NCBI GenBank assembly: GCA_016800925.1
Contig: JABCPU010000103.1
Coordinates: 121,314-185,313, forward strand
Direction of reading: 5' to 3'
Source of the DNA: Suillus spraguei
Taxonomy: Eukaryota; Basidiomycota; Agaricomycetes; Boletales; Suillaceae
Length of the DNA: 64,000 nt
Position 1 is the first letter of the stretch. The number at the start of each line of letters is the position of its first letter. Positions 46,251-57,555 of the stretch are shown here, one piece after another. The position numbers and the translations under genes were made by a program. The notes beneath the pieces were generated by a model. It did no database searches, was not told the origin of the DNA, and saw nothing but the letters and a program-made list of their open reading frames with translations.

Positions 46251-46674
46251 AAATTAGCAGTCGTCGGGGAACGACGTATTTTTGGATATCAGTGCAACTA
46301 TTGGCCTCAGGGCTCAGGCGCTGCCTTGCATATATATACCTCTAACATGCCCCTTCTGCATGAGCTACTTGTGCTGTGCATGACGCCCTCATTCCATTTA
46401 TTACATCTGCTTCTCGGCTCAGCTATGGTTCACTGCTATAACCAAAGTAAATTCAGTCTTTTTCCCACCCAACTTTATCATTGCTAGGCTTCGCTCTGGA
46501 CACGGCGGGACCACCTTTCCACATCCCTCGGCATCAAACTGTCCTCAGTACGTGCACATCATACAAATACACATGACCTTGCGAATATGAGGGTTTTTTT
46601 GGCAGCTTATGACAATGTTTTTGTCACGCTCTAGTTACCTTCGAAGCCACAAAAGCTAAAGGTATCTCTGGCAC

Positions 46675-47070
46675 TTAGATCACGCACTCGCCAGCTTGTC
46701 CAAGTTCAAAGATATCAATGTAGTTGATCCGAAGTGAGTGTCCTTCGAATGTTTGCACAATTCCCGTCTCAGTCTCACAGGCTTTCAGCTCCCCACGATC
46801 GTAATCTCCACAAGCAGTAACAACACAAGGTGTCGATAGTGGCGGTATCAAGGGATGGTCGATGATCAACCATCCCTTGATACCGCCACTATCAACACCT
46901 CCTCCTTGTAAACACCCTGTGTTTTCCTTGCCCGCCTCGCATCCCATTGCCAAGCGGTCTTGTCCCGTGATCTGATCATTCACTTGCCGTCCGGAAAGTA
47001 GGAATTGTGCCCTCCATGACCCCCTTCTACGTTATTGATGGCAGTGTCAGAATCAATTTATAGCAGATAC
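46675..47070 (-). pseudogene. WD40-repeat protein, decayed (copy 2)
   Basis: On the minus strand: NSYFPDGK, then a stop, MIRSRDKTAWQWDARR, a damaged VAVSRDGWLI block, VVTACGDYDRGELKACETET and GIVQTFEGHSLRINYIDI. The order matches copy 1 and intact members of this WD40 family. An inverted duplication at 46829-46899 disrupts the SRDGW block. It is not expected to encode a functional protein. Confidence 0.6.
46829..46899. repeat. Perfect fold-back hairpin inside WD40 relic
   Basis: Arms of 25 bases at 46835-46859 and 46869-46893 are exact reverse complements around a 9-base spacer. With six more bases each side, the arms reach 31 with one mismatch. One arm (starting GATAGTGGCGGTATCAAGGG on + strand) corresponds to the normal VAVSRDG coding stretch. 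The other looks like an inverted extra copy, as produced by template switching during replication. Confidence 0.85.
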
Positions 47071-47164
47071 CTTCGTTGACGTGGAAGCCGTGGCTGCGTC
47101 TCCGCGAGCGAAACCGTGAAGCAGGCAAGGTATTCTTTGGATGCGTCGAAAAGTTGCCAAGGTG

Positions 47165-47330
47165 AGATCTCCCGGTATCAGTATATCATATGACTGACAC
47201 TGACAGAGATTCGAAGGCGAGCTCCCTGGTAAAGCTGAATGTTAAACCGTCCCCGCTGGAAATACAGATAGTATCTTGGTCTTGAACCATACACTCCGGC
47301 TGTGGGATACAGCAACGGGGGGCCTTGATG
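47165..47330. repeat. Dispersed upstream repeat, copy 2 of 3
   Basis: Best match to 49510-49640, including CATATGACTGACACTGAC, GATTCGAAGG and CCCCGCTGGAAATACA. It lies upstream of WD40 relic copy 2. Confidence 0.5.
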
Positions 47331-47468
47331 AGCCGATGTGGAGTACATTCGCGTAAATGAATGTGTTGGCAGATTCGGATAAGGGGTTCTCGTGTTTGTG
47401 TCCAAGAGGCCCCTATTTTCTTCTATATACTTCGACTCTTTTATCTCCGTCTGATTTGCCCCTCTATC

Positions 47469-48740
47469 ATGGCTACCAATCCTCCAGAAGGTTTTGATGA
47501 TAACAAGTCTGTTGTTAATGCACCTCCCCCGTACGAGGCGACACCTCTGTCTAAATCATTCAACCTATCATCTTTATTCCCCTTTCTATTCATCAAGCAG
47601 CAGGTCCTATCGCGCATCCGTGATATCGTCCTCACTCCAGATTTCACCCCTTCCTCCGCCACCTCGATTATCAACGCCTGTGCTGCTGATCTTACAGCTA
47701 AAAGGTTCTCCACACTTTTACAAGCACCAAATATCGAGGGTCACACAGCGCTATATTGGGCAATGCTGAATAACCAGCGAGAGGTCTTGTCGGCCTTTGC
47801 TGGATTCATTTCCAACTTGCCTGTATGCTCTTCCGAATTGCGTCTCGCATGCATGGCAACTAACGACCATGCGTCGTTCACGCAACTGAAATTGGCAGAA
47901 ATTGATGGTGAGCGATTGGTGCTACTGAGAGTGCATTGACTTAACTATTTTAATCTACATCAGCCAAGGGCGAGGTTTTGAGACGCTCTTTGGGTTGTCC
48001 ACCAGATGAGATTGAGGCGCATGAAACTGGTAGCAAACATCAGTTCATCGCTTCTTTCCGTATCGGGATGTTCCAGAAACGCCTGCGCGTCATGCAAAAG
48101 TTAAATTATGAATTTGTTGCAGGCGGTGTGTGGCGCAGGTCTCTTGGGTTTTGTATCACGTTGACATGATGATGCCATGGCCTACAGGACGTATATGGTA
48201 TCTCCACTTCGATATGGACTACACTTGGAAGTGGCGCATCCTGTTTGGCCTTTCTTCGCCTAGTACTCCAGTTGGCCTCAGTGCTTTTTTTTGGACAGAA
48301 GACGATAGGAAACCTGGCTGTAAATCCTTGCATATGGGGGGTTCTCAATTCATCGAGACAGTGGTGCCACGCGAGTAAGTTTGTACTTTTATGTGCTCTG
48401 ACTCATTCGAAGGTACTGATGGATTTACGATTGCTATGGGCTATTATTTGTCTCCGTGTCGGTTGCACAGATCTAATTACGCTGAAAAATATAAAAACGT
48501 AGCTGGCGAGGCTAGCCCAGGTCGTCAATGGTTTTTGGGCGATTGGGTGATGTACGAGTAAGTCTTTAGCTTCCTTGACTCACTCCATGTTATATGATAT
48601 GTTTGGAACAATCATACTAACGACATATAATGTGAATCTTCTTTGTCGAATTTAACTGACTATGTTATGGCAGGAATCCCGTACATGTGGACCGCGATGG
48701 TGCCATACATGCGATGCTAGAGATAACGTGCAAAGATTGA
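47469..48740 (+). CDS. Agaricomycete hypothetical protein with one ankyrin-like segment
   Basis: Five exons give one frame from the ATG at 47469 to TGA 48738-48740. The N terminus is Pro-rich (MATNPPEGFDDNKSVVNAPP); then QQVLSRIRDIVLTPDFTPSS and NIEGHTALYWAMLNNQREVL, an ankyrin-like helix pair, followed by LRLACMATNDHASFTQLKL. An intron precedes AKGEVLRRSLGCPPDEIEAH, and the next exons give RIWYLHFDMDYTWKWRILFG, then ASPGRQWFLGDWVMYE and a tail ending AMLEITCKD. Donors at 47907, 48127, 48376 and 48560 fit GTRNGN with AG acceptors. I recognise this as a recurrent, often duplicated Agaricomycete family of unknown role. Fragments of the same family lie in kinase modules 1 and 4. Confidence 0.75.
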
Positions 48741-49509
48741 GTAGTGCGTCGTTGCACTTATTTCTTGCATCAGAAACAAGCGAACGGACAGTTCTTGTTA
48801 AGCAATATACGAGCACAAATGTGACTTGAAGTTTGTATTTCAATCTATAAGTATTTGCATAAGGGTACAGCATCATTAAGTATGTGTGAACCTGAATGTT
48901 TGAATAATTATGCACGAGCTGGTGTGTAATCGTAACTTGATCTACTACTAGGGGCCGTGGCGCACTGGATGTCGGATATTCCATCTCCGCTGCTACATAC
49001 TCTGCAATTACTTTTTAACCTTGAAAGTAGAATGTCTGTCAAATGTGTTTACAGCAATGTGATGTGTACTTAGCTCACCTTAGCCACGATGTTGATTCAA
49101 AGAGCGACTTGTTAATTTCACGCCCATGCCAGGACTTATGTAATAGCGCGCAGGAATATTGATAGTGAGCGAGTTAACTAGTATGCCAAGGCGGTATCAG
49201 TATATTGTTGAAGTCTGACACACCAGAGAGAGAAGAGAAGAGGGTGGCCGAAGAATCCGAGAAGCAAGGAGGCAGAGAAGCTGAGGAACATGATTCGAGC
49301 GCAAGCCATATTTGGCCAATGGGGTGCGACGCGCTGACGTCGACCAAGCCCCTGCAATATATGTCAACGAGTTATGTCTAAAAATTTCGTCTTTCTCACT
49401 TACCATATAGTTCAGCGCCGTAGCGTAGAAACATCTCAGTTCTTCTTCAAGAGACTGAGATCGTACCTTGTTCTTATAGCCCCTTCTCCCCCCGATCGCT
49501 CGCCTGTCA
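48741..49509. other. Intergenic stretch
   Basis: Follows the 3' end of the 47469-48740 gene. Short frames only. No recognisable gene or repeat. Confidence 0.35.
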
Positions 49510-49640
49510 TCAAGACATATATTATATGACTGACACTGACGATCATCGTGATTCGAAGGTGAGCTCCTTGGATATTAGTCCATCCCCGCTGAAAATGCAC
49601 GTGATATTTTGTTGTTGGATCGTACACTAACCGGCTGTGG
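49510..49640. repeat. Dispersed upstream repeat, copy 3 of 3
   Basis: It shares TATATTATATGACTGACACTGAC-like sequence, GATTCGAAGGTGAGCTCC and CCCCGCTGAAAATGCA with 47165-47330. No WD40 relic is recognised next to this copy. Confidence 0.5.
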
Positions 49641-51384
49641 GATAAAACTATGGTGTCAAAAGGGTTTATATGAACTAAGCAGTGATATACCTGTTCGCCT
49701 ACACTGTAGTGCCAATAAAGACTCGAAGCGCCCACATGATATACAAGAGCGTACCGGCTGCTGCTGCCCGTAGGGAAGTTCTGAGGCACGGCCCCCACAG
49801 CAGCGCTCGCAGTGAGCAGACCCTCTGGTGCTGCAGGCAAGTTACCTGTAAGAGGTCTCGAATGTTATCCCGACCCTCAGTTGACTGTCTGGCATGGTTG
49901 GTGGAGCAGCTTGGTAAGGTAACACTGCCCACCGGGACACCGGGACGGTAAGAGCCAACACATGCTCTCGTTCTTCATCCGCTGTAAGCGAGCCGCCCGA
50001 GAGAGGATCCCCGATCCTCGGTTGAGCTGCCTTGTGTCATAAGCGTACCTTTGCGGCGGATAGCAGGGTTTATGCGGACCACCGAGTTGTAGGCGTGAGT
50101 GCCAACCTCGGCGGTATCATATACAGACGACATTATCGTTAACGAGGAGGTCAGAGATCTGGACATTTCAGGACGTTGGTAAATGCCAAACCATGATACG
50201 TAGGACATTCTTACTTTTATACATACTGGCTAACTTTGAAGTGCAGTTGTGCTGTGTCTCCCCCGGGCTAAAAAAACCATGTCGACCATCTGTCAGCATC
50301 TATCTGATGTGGTCCCATGTCGTGTCTGCTACGTTCTCATTAGTGCACCAAGCAATAAAACATACGGGGACCCAGCGTGTGATCATGTTCATTCTTGAAC
50401 TAAATGAAAGGGCGGTAATACGTGCCCTTATCACCGTTAGTTTTCGGCGAGCCTTCCCAGTCCACGAACGCATTACTGTCCGACCTTCTTTGTTGGAGAT
50501 GTCACAGGACAGAATCCAATTGGCGCACACCCAGCAGGTAAGTACAGGGAATGTGCTCGCAGCCTCCCATGCACCCCTATTTATTTGTGTTGAATGAAGA
50601 GTGCTGAGAGTGTATGTGACTGGATCACATCTACTTAAACTGCAAGCTGAAAAATGGAACTTTTAGCCCGTCAGAAGAGGGATGTACTTGCAAGGCACCT
50701 GTAGGGCTACAAAATAACATATCTGCAAAGTTGGCGCTGTACTAAAGCGCAAACAGTCATTAAAACCATTGCGAAAACTGTGAACATCCCTGATATTAGG
50801 TATTTAAGAGCCGCGAATGTACGGAGGTTGTAACACCGCTCACCTAAATCATACAGAAGTACCATCTTCCATCCTCCACAGTCACATCTCCACCTGGAGT
50901 ACTTCATCCAGTCGCTTACATCGTCCCTCCCAGTGTATTCCCATTCAGAGAGCCCAGTACCAGCGCCTTGCCCGACTGGACATGACCATACGTCTCAACC
51001 AATCGTATAGCACTCTTGAAGAAGCATCGTCCGCATGGCGGGCCCCTCCCACCGTCAGGCTCAACATTGACATGACTCGAGAGGATACTTATGCGCTCCC
51101 ATCGACGATATGACGATCCATCAGAGTCGTTTCGCTCATCGTCTTATGCGTCAGAGTCTCTTCCTAGCTCCTGCAATTTGTATACGAACCAGGAGTGCTC
51201 TGCAGAGTATCGGGCTGACTCTATTGTGCTGTGATGACATGTTGACACTTGCGAGAAAGTCGACGATCTAGATCATCGGCGCCACCGCCTTCGTCGGCAT
51301 CTCCTTCAGCAATATCTAACCCAAGTACTACCCTAGACTTTCTCTTAGTACCTCATGCATTCCAACACTGGGTGCATAAGGCAG
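49641..51384. other. Unassigned stretch
   Basis: Open frames on the minus strand (49436-49840 and 49975-50208) and plus strand (50193-50597) have no similarity that I recognise. Two minus-strand segments share a vague VYDTAEVGTHAYNSVVRINP / GEQVYHCLVHINP pattern, perhaps two relics of one gene. Nothing further can be supported. Confidence 0.25.
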
Positions 51385-52620
51385 TTATGAGAGCTGCTGC
51401 AGCGCCGTCGCGCGTACTTTGTCCGAGTTTTCATTCCGTACACTTAAACCATCCATATTGTTCTCCGGAAACTTGAGCCTGTAACACGGGCCAAACCACT
51501 CAAAGCACTCATTCCATGGCAGATTGGGATCAATGTCGTCTCGAATGCCAAGGGCATATACAGTCTCGTAGGTCCAAATACGCGCGACGTTCTTTACTGT
51601 ATATCCTCCACCTCCAAGAAGGATAAGTGGGACGTTGAAGGCGCGCAGATACTGTACGCAGTGAGGATGTCCATTGATAGCCAAGTTGAAGTATCCGAGT
51701 TCGTCCCCTGCAAGAGAATCCACTCCATATTGTAGGACGACTGCATTAGGTCGATAAATTTCTATGATTTTATTGATTTTTAGCCGAAAGTAGGTGCATA
51801 CTTGACAAGTACTCGCCGGTTTAAATACTCTCTTGAAAGCTTCGCCGGTGATTTCGTCCTTCAAGGGAATATTCACCGTGTCCTCCCCTTTCCTCATCCT
51901 CAATCCTCCTGAGTTCCGGTACCGGGGAAACATTCCCCGAATTTGTGGAATGAGCAGGTCGTGACACGGCCTGTGATACAAAATACTTCTTCTACGCTAT
52001 CACCGTGACGAGAGTCAATATTGATATACAAAAAGCGGGGATGTGTCCTCAGAGGAGCCCCAGTATGCTGAGGACAATGTCATTAATATAACAGAAGCCT
52101 GATGCCTCCCGTTTCTTTGCGTGATGAAGACCACCAGCCCAGTTAATGACGATATCTGAAGATATCTGTTGTGGAGCGGCTGTGTGCAGAATGCGCGAAT
52201 AAACAGTCATAGTCGTACATATTGACCCTCCTGCTGATATTGAATAGAAGTCGAATACACCTCCAAACGCAAGGTTGTCCTCGCCCATCAAGACTGTGCC
52301 TGAGGTATTTTATAGGTAATAAGTCCGTCAAGGAGGAATAGCTGATACTCACAACTGGTACCATGATAAGATAAGTCAACTCTTTCGCAATCTCCAGCGT
52401 CACACGATTTAGAAAAATGTATGTATTCGTCCATATGAAAAGCCGTCATGACTTCGGGAGTAGCGCGTTTGGGACGCTACGCATGTACTGTGTAGAGTAT
52501 ACATCGTTCAGGAGGTAAGACATGCCAAAATGTGCATTTTTTGAGCATTCCGTAGGCTGATACAAGATTATGCGGGATACGCATTCATGGGGTGACGGAG
52601 CCCTGCGTATTTGGACTGGT
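51385..52620 (-). pseudogene. Class I (Rpd3-type) histone deacetylase, inactivated
   Basis: Minus-strand blocks in family order: [117 protein letters not shown], then VNIPLKDEITGEAFKRVFKP, LQYGVDSLAGDELGYFNLAI, LLGGGGYTVKNVARIWTYET and DPNLPWNECFEWFGPCYRL, ending with a stop at 51385. Frame changes lie after HF (about 52420), after [11 protein letters not shown] (about 52050) and after GTGTQED (about 51900), where stops follow. In the zinc site the family motif D-x-H-H-G-D is D-S-R-H-G-D, so a metal ligand His is lost. It is clearly a retired gene copy; a functional Rpd3 should exist elsewhere. Confidence 0.88.
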
Positions 52621-53476
52621 GTTGCCTGTGATACTGCTTTGGTAGGAAGAAAAAATGTAGAGTTTACGGTAAGCACAACATTATAGTAGTAAGCTACCCG
52701 CCTCTTTGATATCTCTTGTGCGTTGATGGAAAATGGTCGTATGTTAAGTACAAGTGGATTGATGCCTACATTTAGGAATAAGCGGGGTTCGAAAACCTAG
52801 CTTGGCCAATGGCGGCACGGGAATGGGCTGTAACCTCCAGGAATGTGTATACCGTTGCACAAAATACGTGTACGGTTCGAGCTGTTATCTTGGTTCCGAT
52901 TCATATTCAACTCCACCGACGGCGCTGAGCCTGTGAACTGGGCTCTACCACCTTGAGCCTTTAATCACACAAGAAAGTCCTCGGGAAGAACGTCCGAGCC
53001 AATGGTATGTGCATATCGCTCGCTTTTTACTCGGCTCCGTGGAGGAAAATGTATCATCGATTGGCAATGGATGCATTGACAACTTGAGGGAATTATACCA
53101 ATGGATGAAGGAGCCTGACCAGAGAGAGCCTATAATATCGTTATCAACCAAGATCCGACTGAAAGCCACTGTAATGCACTACCTTTTCTCTATGAATCCT
53201 AGTTTTAAAACCTGTATTCAAAAACTAGCACCCACCGGGTCAATTTATTCGTGATATACTGCCACTCGTTTGCAAGCAAGTCGGCAAGGTTCGCACGCCA
53301 TTAAAGAGAATCATGTGCTTCGGCAACTTCCGATATGATTCTCCGAAACCCAAAAACGATCAGAATCTTGTGATCAGGCTTCTACCGGTACCACACCGGC
53401 TCTGGTATAAACGTTGGCATATTGGTTGGCCAGCTCCACTTTTCCCTTCCTTCATTCTTTCACCTACTCACCGAGC
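52621..53476. other. Intergenic stretch and promoter of the phosphatase gene
   Basis: A plus-strand frame of 81 codons (53009-53254) shows no known domain. The last about 100 bases before 53477 are pyrimidine-rich, as in many basidiomycete promoters. Nothing else seen. Confidence 0.35.
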
Positions 53477-55024
53477 ATGACTTGGTCAGATGTACCAATC
53501 TCGATAGACCCGATCATTGCTGACAACGTTTTCATTGGAAAGTATGTAGCCTGTTATTCAGTACTATGACCTTATCTGACATAAATGTCAGTCTCTCTGC
53601 CGCTCTATCAACTGATGTACGCAAAAAACTTGGAATAACGCACATCCTTTCAGTCTGCACCGAGTATTCGTCTACAGACCACAATCATCTTACTATACCC
53701 GTGCAAGACTCAGAGTACGAAGATCTCCTTATACATCTACCTCGGGGATGCAGCTTCATTCAATCCGCTTTGAACCAAGGGGGAAAGGTTTTGGTGCATT
53801 GTGCCATGGGTGTCTCAAGAAGTCCCACTATCGTCTGCGCTTACCGTAAGTTTATGTTCCTTTGTTCCTTGCTTTCTTTGTGGAATACTTAATTTCGCTC
53901 CTCCCATGCCCTTAAATGTCAAGTAATGTCCACTCGACAACTGTCTGCTCATGCAGCAGTACAATACGTACGAAAACGTAAGATTTGACCTTCCACTTGC
54001 TTCATTCGACTCATGATCGTTCGGCTACACAGGTCGACCGCAGATTCACCCTAATTATGGATTCATGAAGCAGTTGATTGCTTTCGGCGAGTGCCGTTAT
54101 AAGCCTTCATGCACAAACAGCGAGTATATCGCCTGGAAGCGCAGACAAAATCGAGAAGTATCTAAATACCTCAACTTGATCGCCGACACCGTACCCGTGA
54201 TACCAGACCAATTATTCCTTAGTAGGTGCGGCACTCGATCATGTAGTTAAACCGCATTGCAGTTTACGCCTTTTAATCCCCAGTGATTTCCCTGGAGATC
54301 CTGATGCTGCCGAATCACTTCTCTTGGACTTGGGCATGACACATGTGCTTTCCATCTCTTCTGCACAGCTTCCGAAGCCGGATCTTCCTCTGTTCAATCA
54401 CTGTTTTATTGATATTCCAAATAATGGTCGCGAAGCTTTGTTGCTTGAGCTTCCGACAGCATGTAAATTTATCAGCAATGCCATTACTAGCGGAGGCCAA
54501 GTGCTCGTTCAGTGTCGTGTCGAGCTCAGAGCTTGTATCGTAGTTTGTGCCTATTGTAAGTCATTTTTCTTTCCTCCTTTGATATACTTTCTACGTGACT
54601 GTCAATCAGTAATGTTCACGCGCCATGTATCACCACGTCAAGCACTCGGACTTCTTGAATCTGGTGAGTGTTAAACTTTGGACTCTGTTCAAGTACACAT
54701 GTTCACGCATGCATCATTCCAGCGCTTCCACTGTATAACCCAACAGACAACTTCTACCATCATCTAGACCTTTTTGCAGCGTGCAATTATGTCCCAACGC
54801 CCAATAACTTCCTTGTCCAAGCATGGATCTCAGGAAGCACACAGACCTATAAGCCTTCCTTGAAGAAGAAATCTACTACCACGACCAAAAACGCTACATT
54901 GTCGCTTGCGACCACGACGATGACACCTGCAACGGAGCTAAATGTGTTCGATTTTGCAGCGCTCAGCGAGGTGCTGGCACGGTTTCATTCGACTTCGACG
55001 AGCGTGGGTGCTGCGCGCACATAG
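53477..55024 (+). CDS. Tandem dual-specificity phosphatase, second domain degenerate
   Basis: Starts MTWSDVPISIDPIIADNVFI with an intron directly after (GTATGT; exon 2 resumes NLSAALSTDVRKKLG). Domain 1 has ITHILSVC, IPVQDSEYEDLLIHLP and the active site VLVHCAMGVSRSPTIV, a proper C-x5-R loop. Introns at about 53847 and 53977 join in frame to RRPQIHPNYGFMKQLIAFGE and AWKRRQNREVSKYLNLIAD. A further intron ending near 54280 leads to domain 2 (SDFPGDPDAAESLLLDLG, LGMTHVLSISSAQLP, LPTACKFISNAI). Its P-loop is VLVQCRVELRACIV: the His is Gln and the Arg is not at the sixth position after Cys, so it should be catalytically dead. The tail is Lys/Thr-rich, stop 55022-55024. It probably dephosphorylates Tyr/Ser/Thr on a protein; domain 2 may bind or regulate. 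Confidence 0.83.
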
Positions 55025-56035
55025 TTCGGTTTTAGTATTGCTGCTTAACATGCTCATTTGATTATACCCCTCTCTCAATCCATGAACAGTACGTCTTGAT
55101 AATATTGCATCGGCATCTATCCCAGAATTGAGCTAGTATATGTAAAATCGAGGCCACATTCATTATGATACACCATCTACATGTACCAATCTGACTACAA
55201 GATCTTCTACGTCCTCTTCCTCCGTGTTCTGCGCGCACCTGCACACCTGCACATCTGTCACGCACTACCCTTCCTGTATTGACCCTTCATACTTCCCAAT
55301 CATCTCCTCTGTACCGCCATGCAAAACTTCCTACGTCCTTCGCGAGCCTACCTAGCCATCGATATTACCTTTTGAGTAGTTTTTCAATGTTTCTGGTTGT
55401 CTGTGTTGTCATCCACTGAGCATTGATGTTGGTCTTCTCATCAATATCCCTAGTTCCCAATCCAACGCTGTCTCGCTAAGCCTTGCCGCAAGTCGTCTCA
55501 GACCTCTCTACGTAACCTCGGCGCTATCACAACCACAGCGCCAGTCACGCATCACAGCCGCTCAAGCTTGATTCGCGCCTAATATCGCAAAGTACAATAA
55601 TCACCTAGAAAAATACTTGACAAGTGGCCCTGTCGACCTTCTCTGTAACACAACCGAACTCCAAGCCTACAGCAATTGGATTAAGCGCACGCATGCAAAC
55701 CTTCCTCTTCAAGTCCAAACCCCCTCCTCGAATCCAACGCCTAGCTTTCTCAAGCACGACATGGTTACCAAAAGCACGACCGTGACTAGCAATGGTCGTT
55801 CAATAAGAGGGCATCCGACTCAGAAGGTAGTCGTATCTGTGTTGCAAACTCCCTCCTGCAGGCGGATCAATCCTCGTGGTGTCAAATACCAAACCGGGCT
55901 TCCTGGCAAGACGCTAGGAAGGTCACAAAACCCCGAAAAGCGTTTTTAGGTGGTATCTGCCAGGAATAAGTGGTTCAAATACACAGGCACTTGCGGCGCA
56001 GCCAGGGCTCTGAAACCAAGTACACCGCTGTCAAG
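55025..56035. other. Unassigned stretch
   Basis: The phosphatase 3' flank is followed by C-rich, low-information sequence with a 110-codon plus-strand frame (55617-55949) rich in Thr, Pro and Lys. I cannot assign it to a family. It may be a decayed element. Confidence 0.3.
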
Positions 56036-57151
56036 CTACGACATACAAAATGGCGAAAGATTGGCCTTTCCCGGACCGGAGAAGTGCATGAGGGGTGTAA
56101 CTGTGCAGAAGCTGAATGTATAGTCGATAAGCTCGACACTCTTGGGTACGTCTAGCAGGGTACGATCCAGCCCGCCATCGAAAAGAATCCGATCGTTCAG
56201 TTTGCGCAGGGTGCGTTCGACGGAGAACGAAGTTCCAGGATACTCGGACACCCTGCATGGAAAAACCCAGCCTTCTATTAGATTTCCGATCAATGTCAAA
56301 TCAAACGAATGGGCGACTAATCGATTGTCCAGGCTAGAGGTACGAAATTGAGACTTGATGCAAGCGAAAGGTGCCGCGATCCGGGTATCCGATACTTCAA
56401 GGTCAACGTGACCACTTGGACAAGATAAACGTTCGTTGCTGAAGAAGGTAAGTACAGGTGCATGAGGTTTGAGTCCACAGAGAGCAAGCTCGCTGATTTG
56501 AGATGTCGCATGTGCTTCCACGACTTCTAGTCGTGGTGAGCGTCTGCCGAAACCTGATGCCACTGAAGACATGTCCACTGTCTAGAAATCTTCTTCCTTA
56601 GATGCCAGACGCAGACAAAAATCAAATGACAAAGTTCACTAGTAAATGACTGTGAACATTGTCATGGCACAAATAAACCATCCACTTGCCTCTATGACAC
56701 TATCACAACGGGATTCGCAATCTAGTCAATCCTGGAGCACAGAAGCCTGACCCCCACCATGTCTACAAATTAACGCTACCGAGTCTTGTGGCGTGGTGAT
56801 CTCATTTCGCTATATATAGCCTTCCGAGGATTTGATTTCGGCAACAGCTGTAGCACCGGTTGCAAGGCTCCACTATATGTCAGTGAACTCATGCAGAACT
56901 TCCTCACCTACCACATCTCTGGATGGTCCTCCATTAATAACCCATTCTTCCTTCGTCGTTAAGCGAGCCGCACCAAGGAAGACTTGGCGAAGTAAGCACT
57001 GGGAACGTGTGCGGTGCGACAATGCGTCACCAAAACATTTTGATCGAGCGCATGATTTTGATCGTCGGTCCAAACTGGTTGTCTTCGAATTGCAGTGCAG
57101 CATGTCTTGGATCACGCGAGGATACTCCCGTGGCCTCTTGCATCGATGCAT
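56036..57151 (-). pseudogene. F-box family protein, decayed (second copy)
   Basis: The minus strand starts with MHRCKRPREYPRVIQDML near 57151, close to the usual MHRCxxxPEI start of Agaricomycete F-box proteins. Downstream (56578-56036) a longer frame has SPRLEVVEAHATSQISELAL, NLIEGWVFPCRVSEYPG and ERTLRKLNDRILF, matching blocks of the relic at 41769-43064. The middle section is missing or scrambled, so a functional protein is unlikely. Confidence 0.5.
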
Positions 57152-57555
57152 AAGCTCTCGTTCAAGCGGTATCTCCTAGAAACAACCATCTTTATTAGAA
57201 GAGATTAGTAATATCATTGGCAAACTTCAACTCAGCTGATTTGACGTGCTATTTGACTTGCTAGTTGTCAGTCGCAAGTGACCAACGATTATTGCCTCCT
57301 ACCGACGCCGTCTCTTGCTCAGACGGAGTTCCGAGCCCGACGCAGAACAGCTCCTTCTCAAGCTACCAACCTATCACAAGGTGGCACCCAACTTTGATCA
57401 TGCGCAACTCGCCTGAAGGATTCAAAGAATACCTATCAGCACCCGCACATCAACAACATAAGAAGCATACTCCATCAAACCAGTTGTTGCAAATCGTGTG
57501 TAAGAGCAACTAACTCTCGGCATCAATACGAGCGGTTGTCGCAAGGGTGAATCAA
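57152..57555. other. Intergenic stretch
   Basis: Upstream flank of the F-box relic. Frames here are short and unrecognised. Confidence 0.3.

Noticed and set aside
52780..52800. GGTTCGAAAACC-like word suggesting a tRNA
   Set aside because: No acceptor stem or anticodon arm can be formed around it. I found no tRNA in the window.
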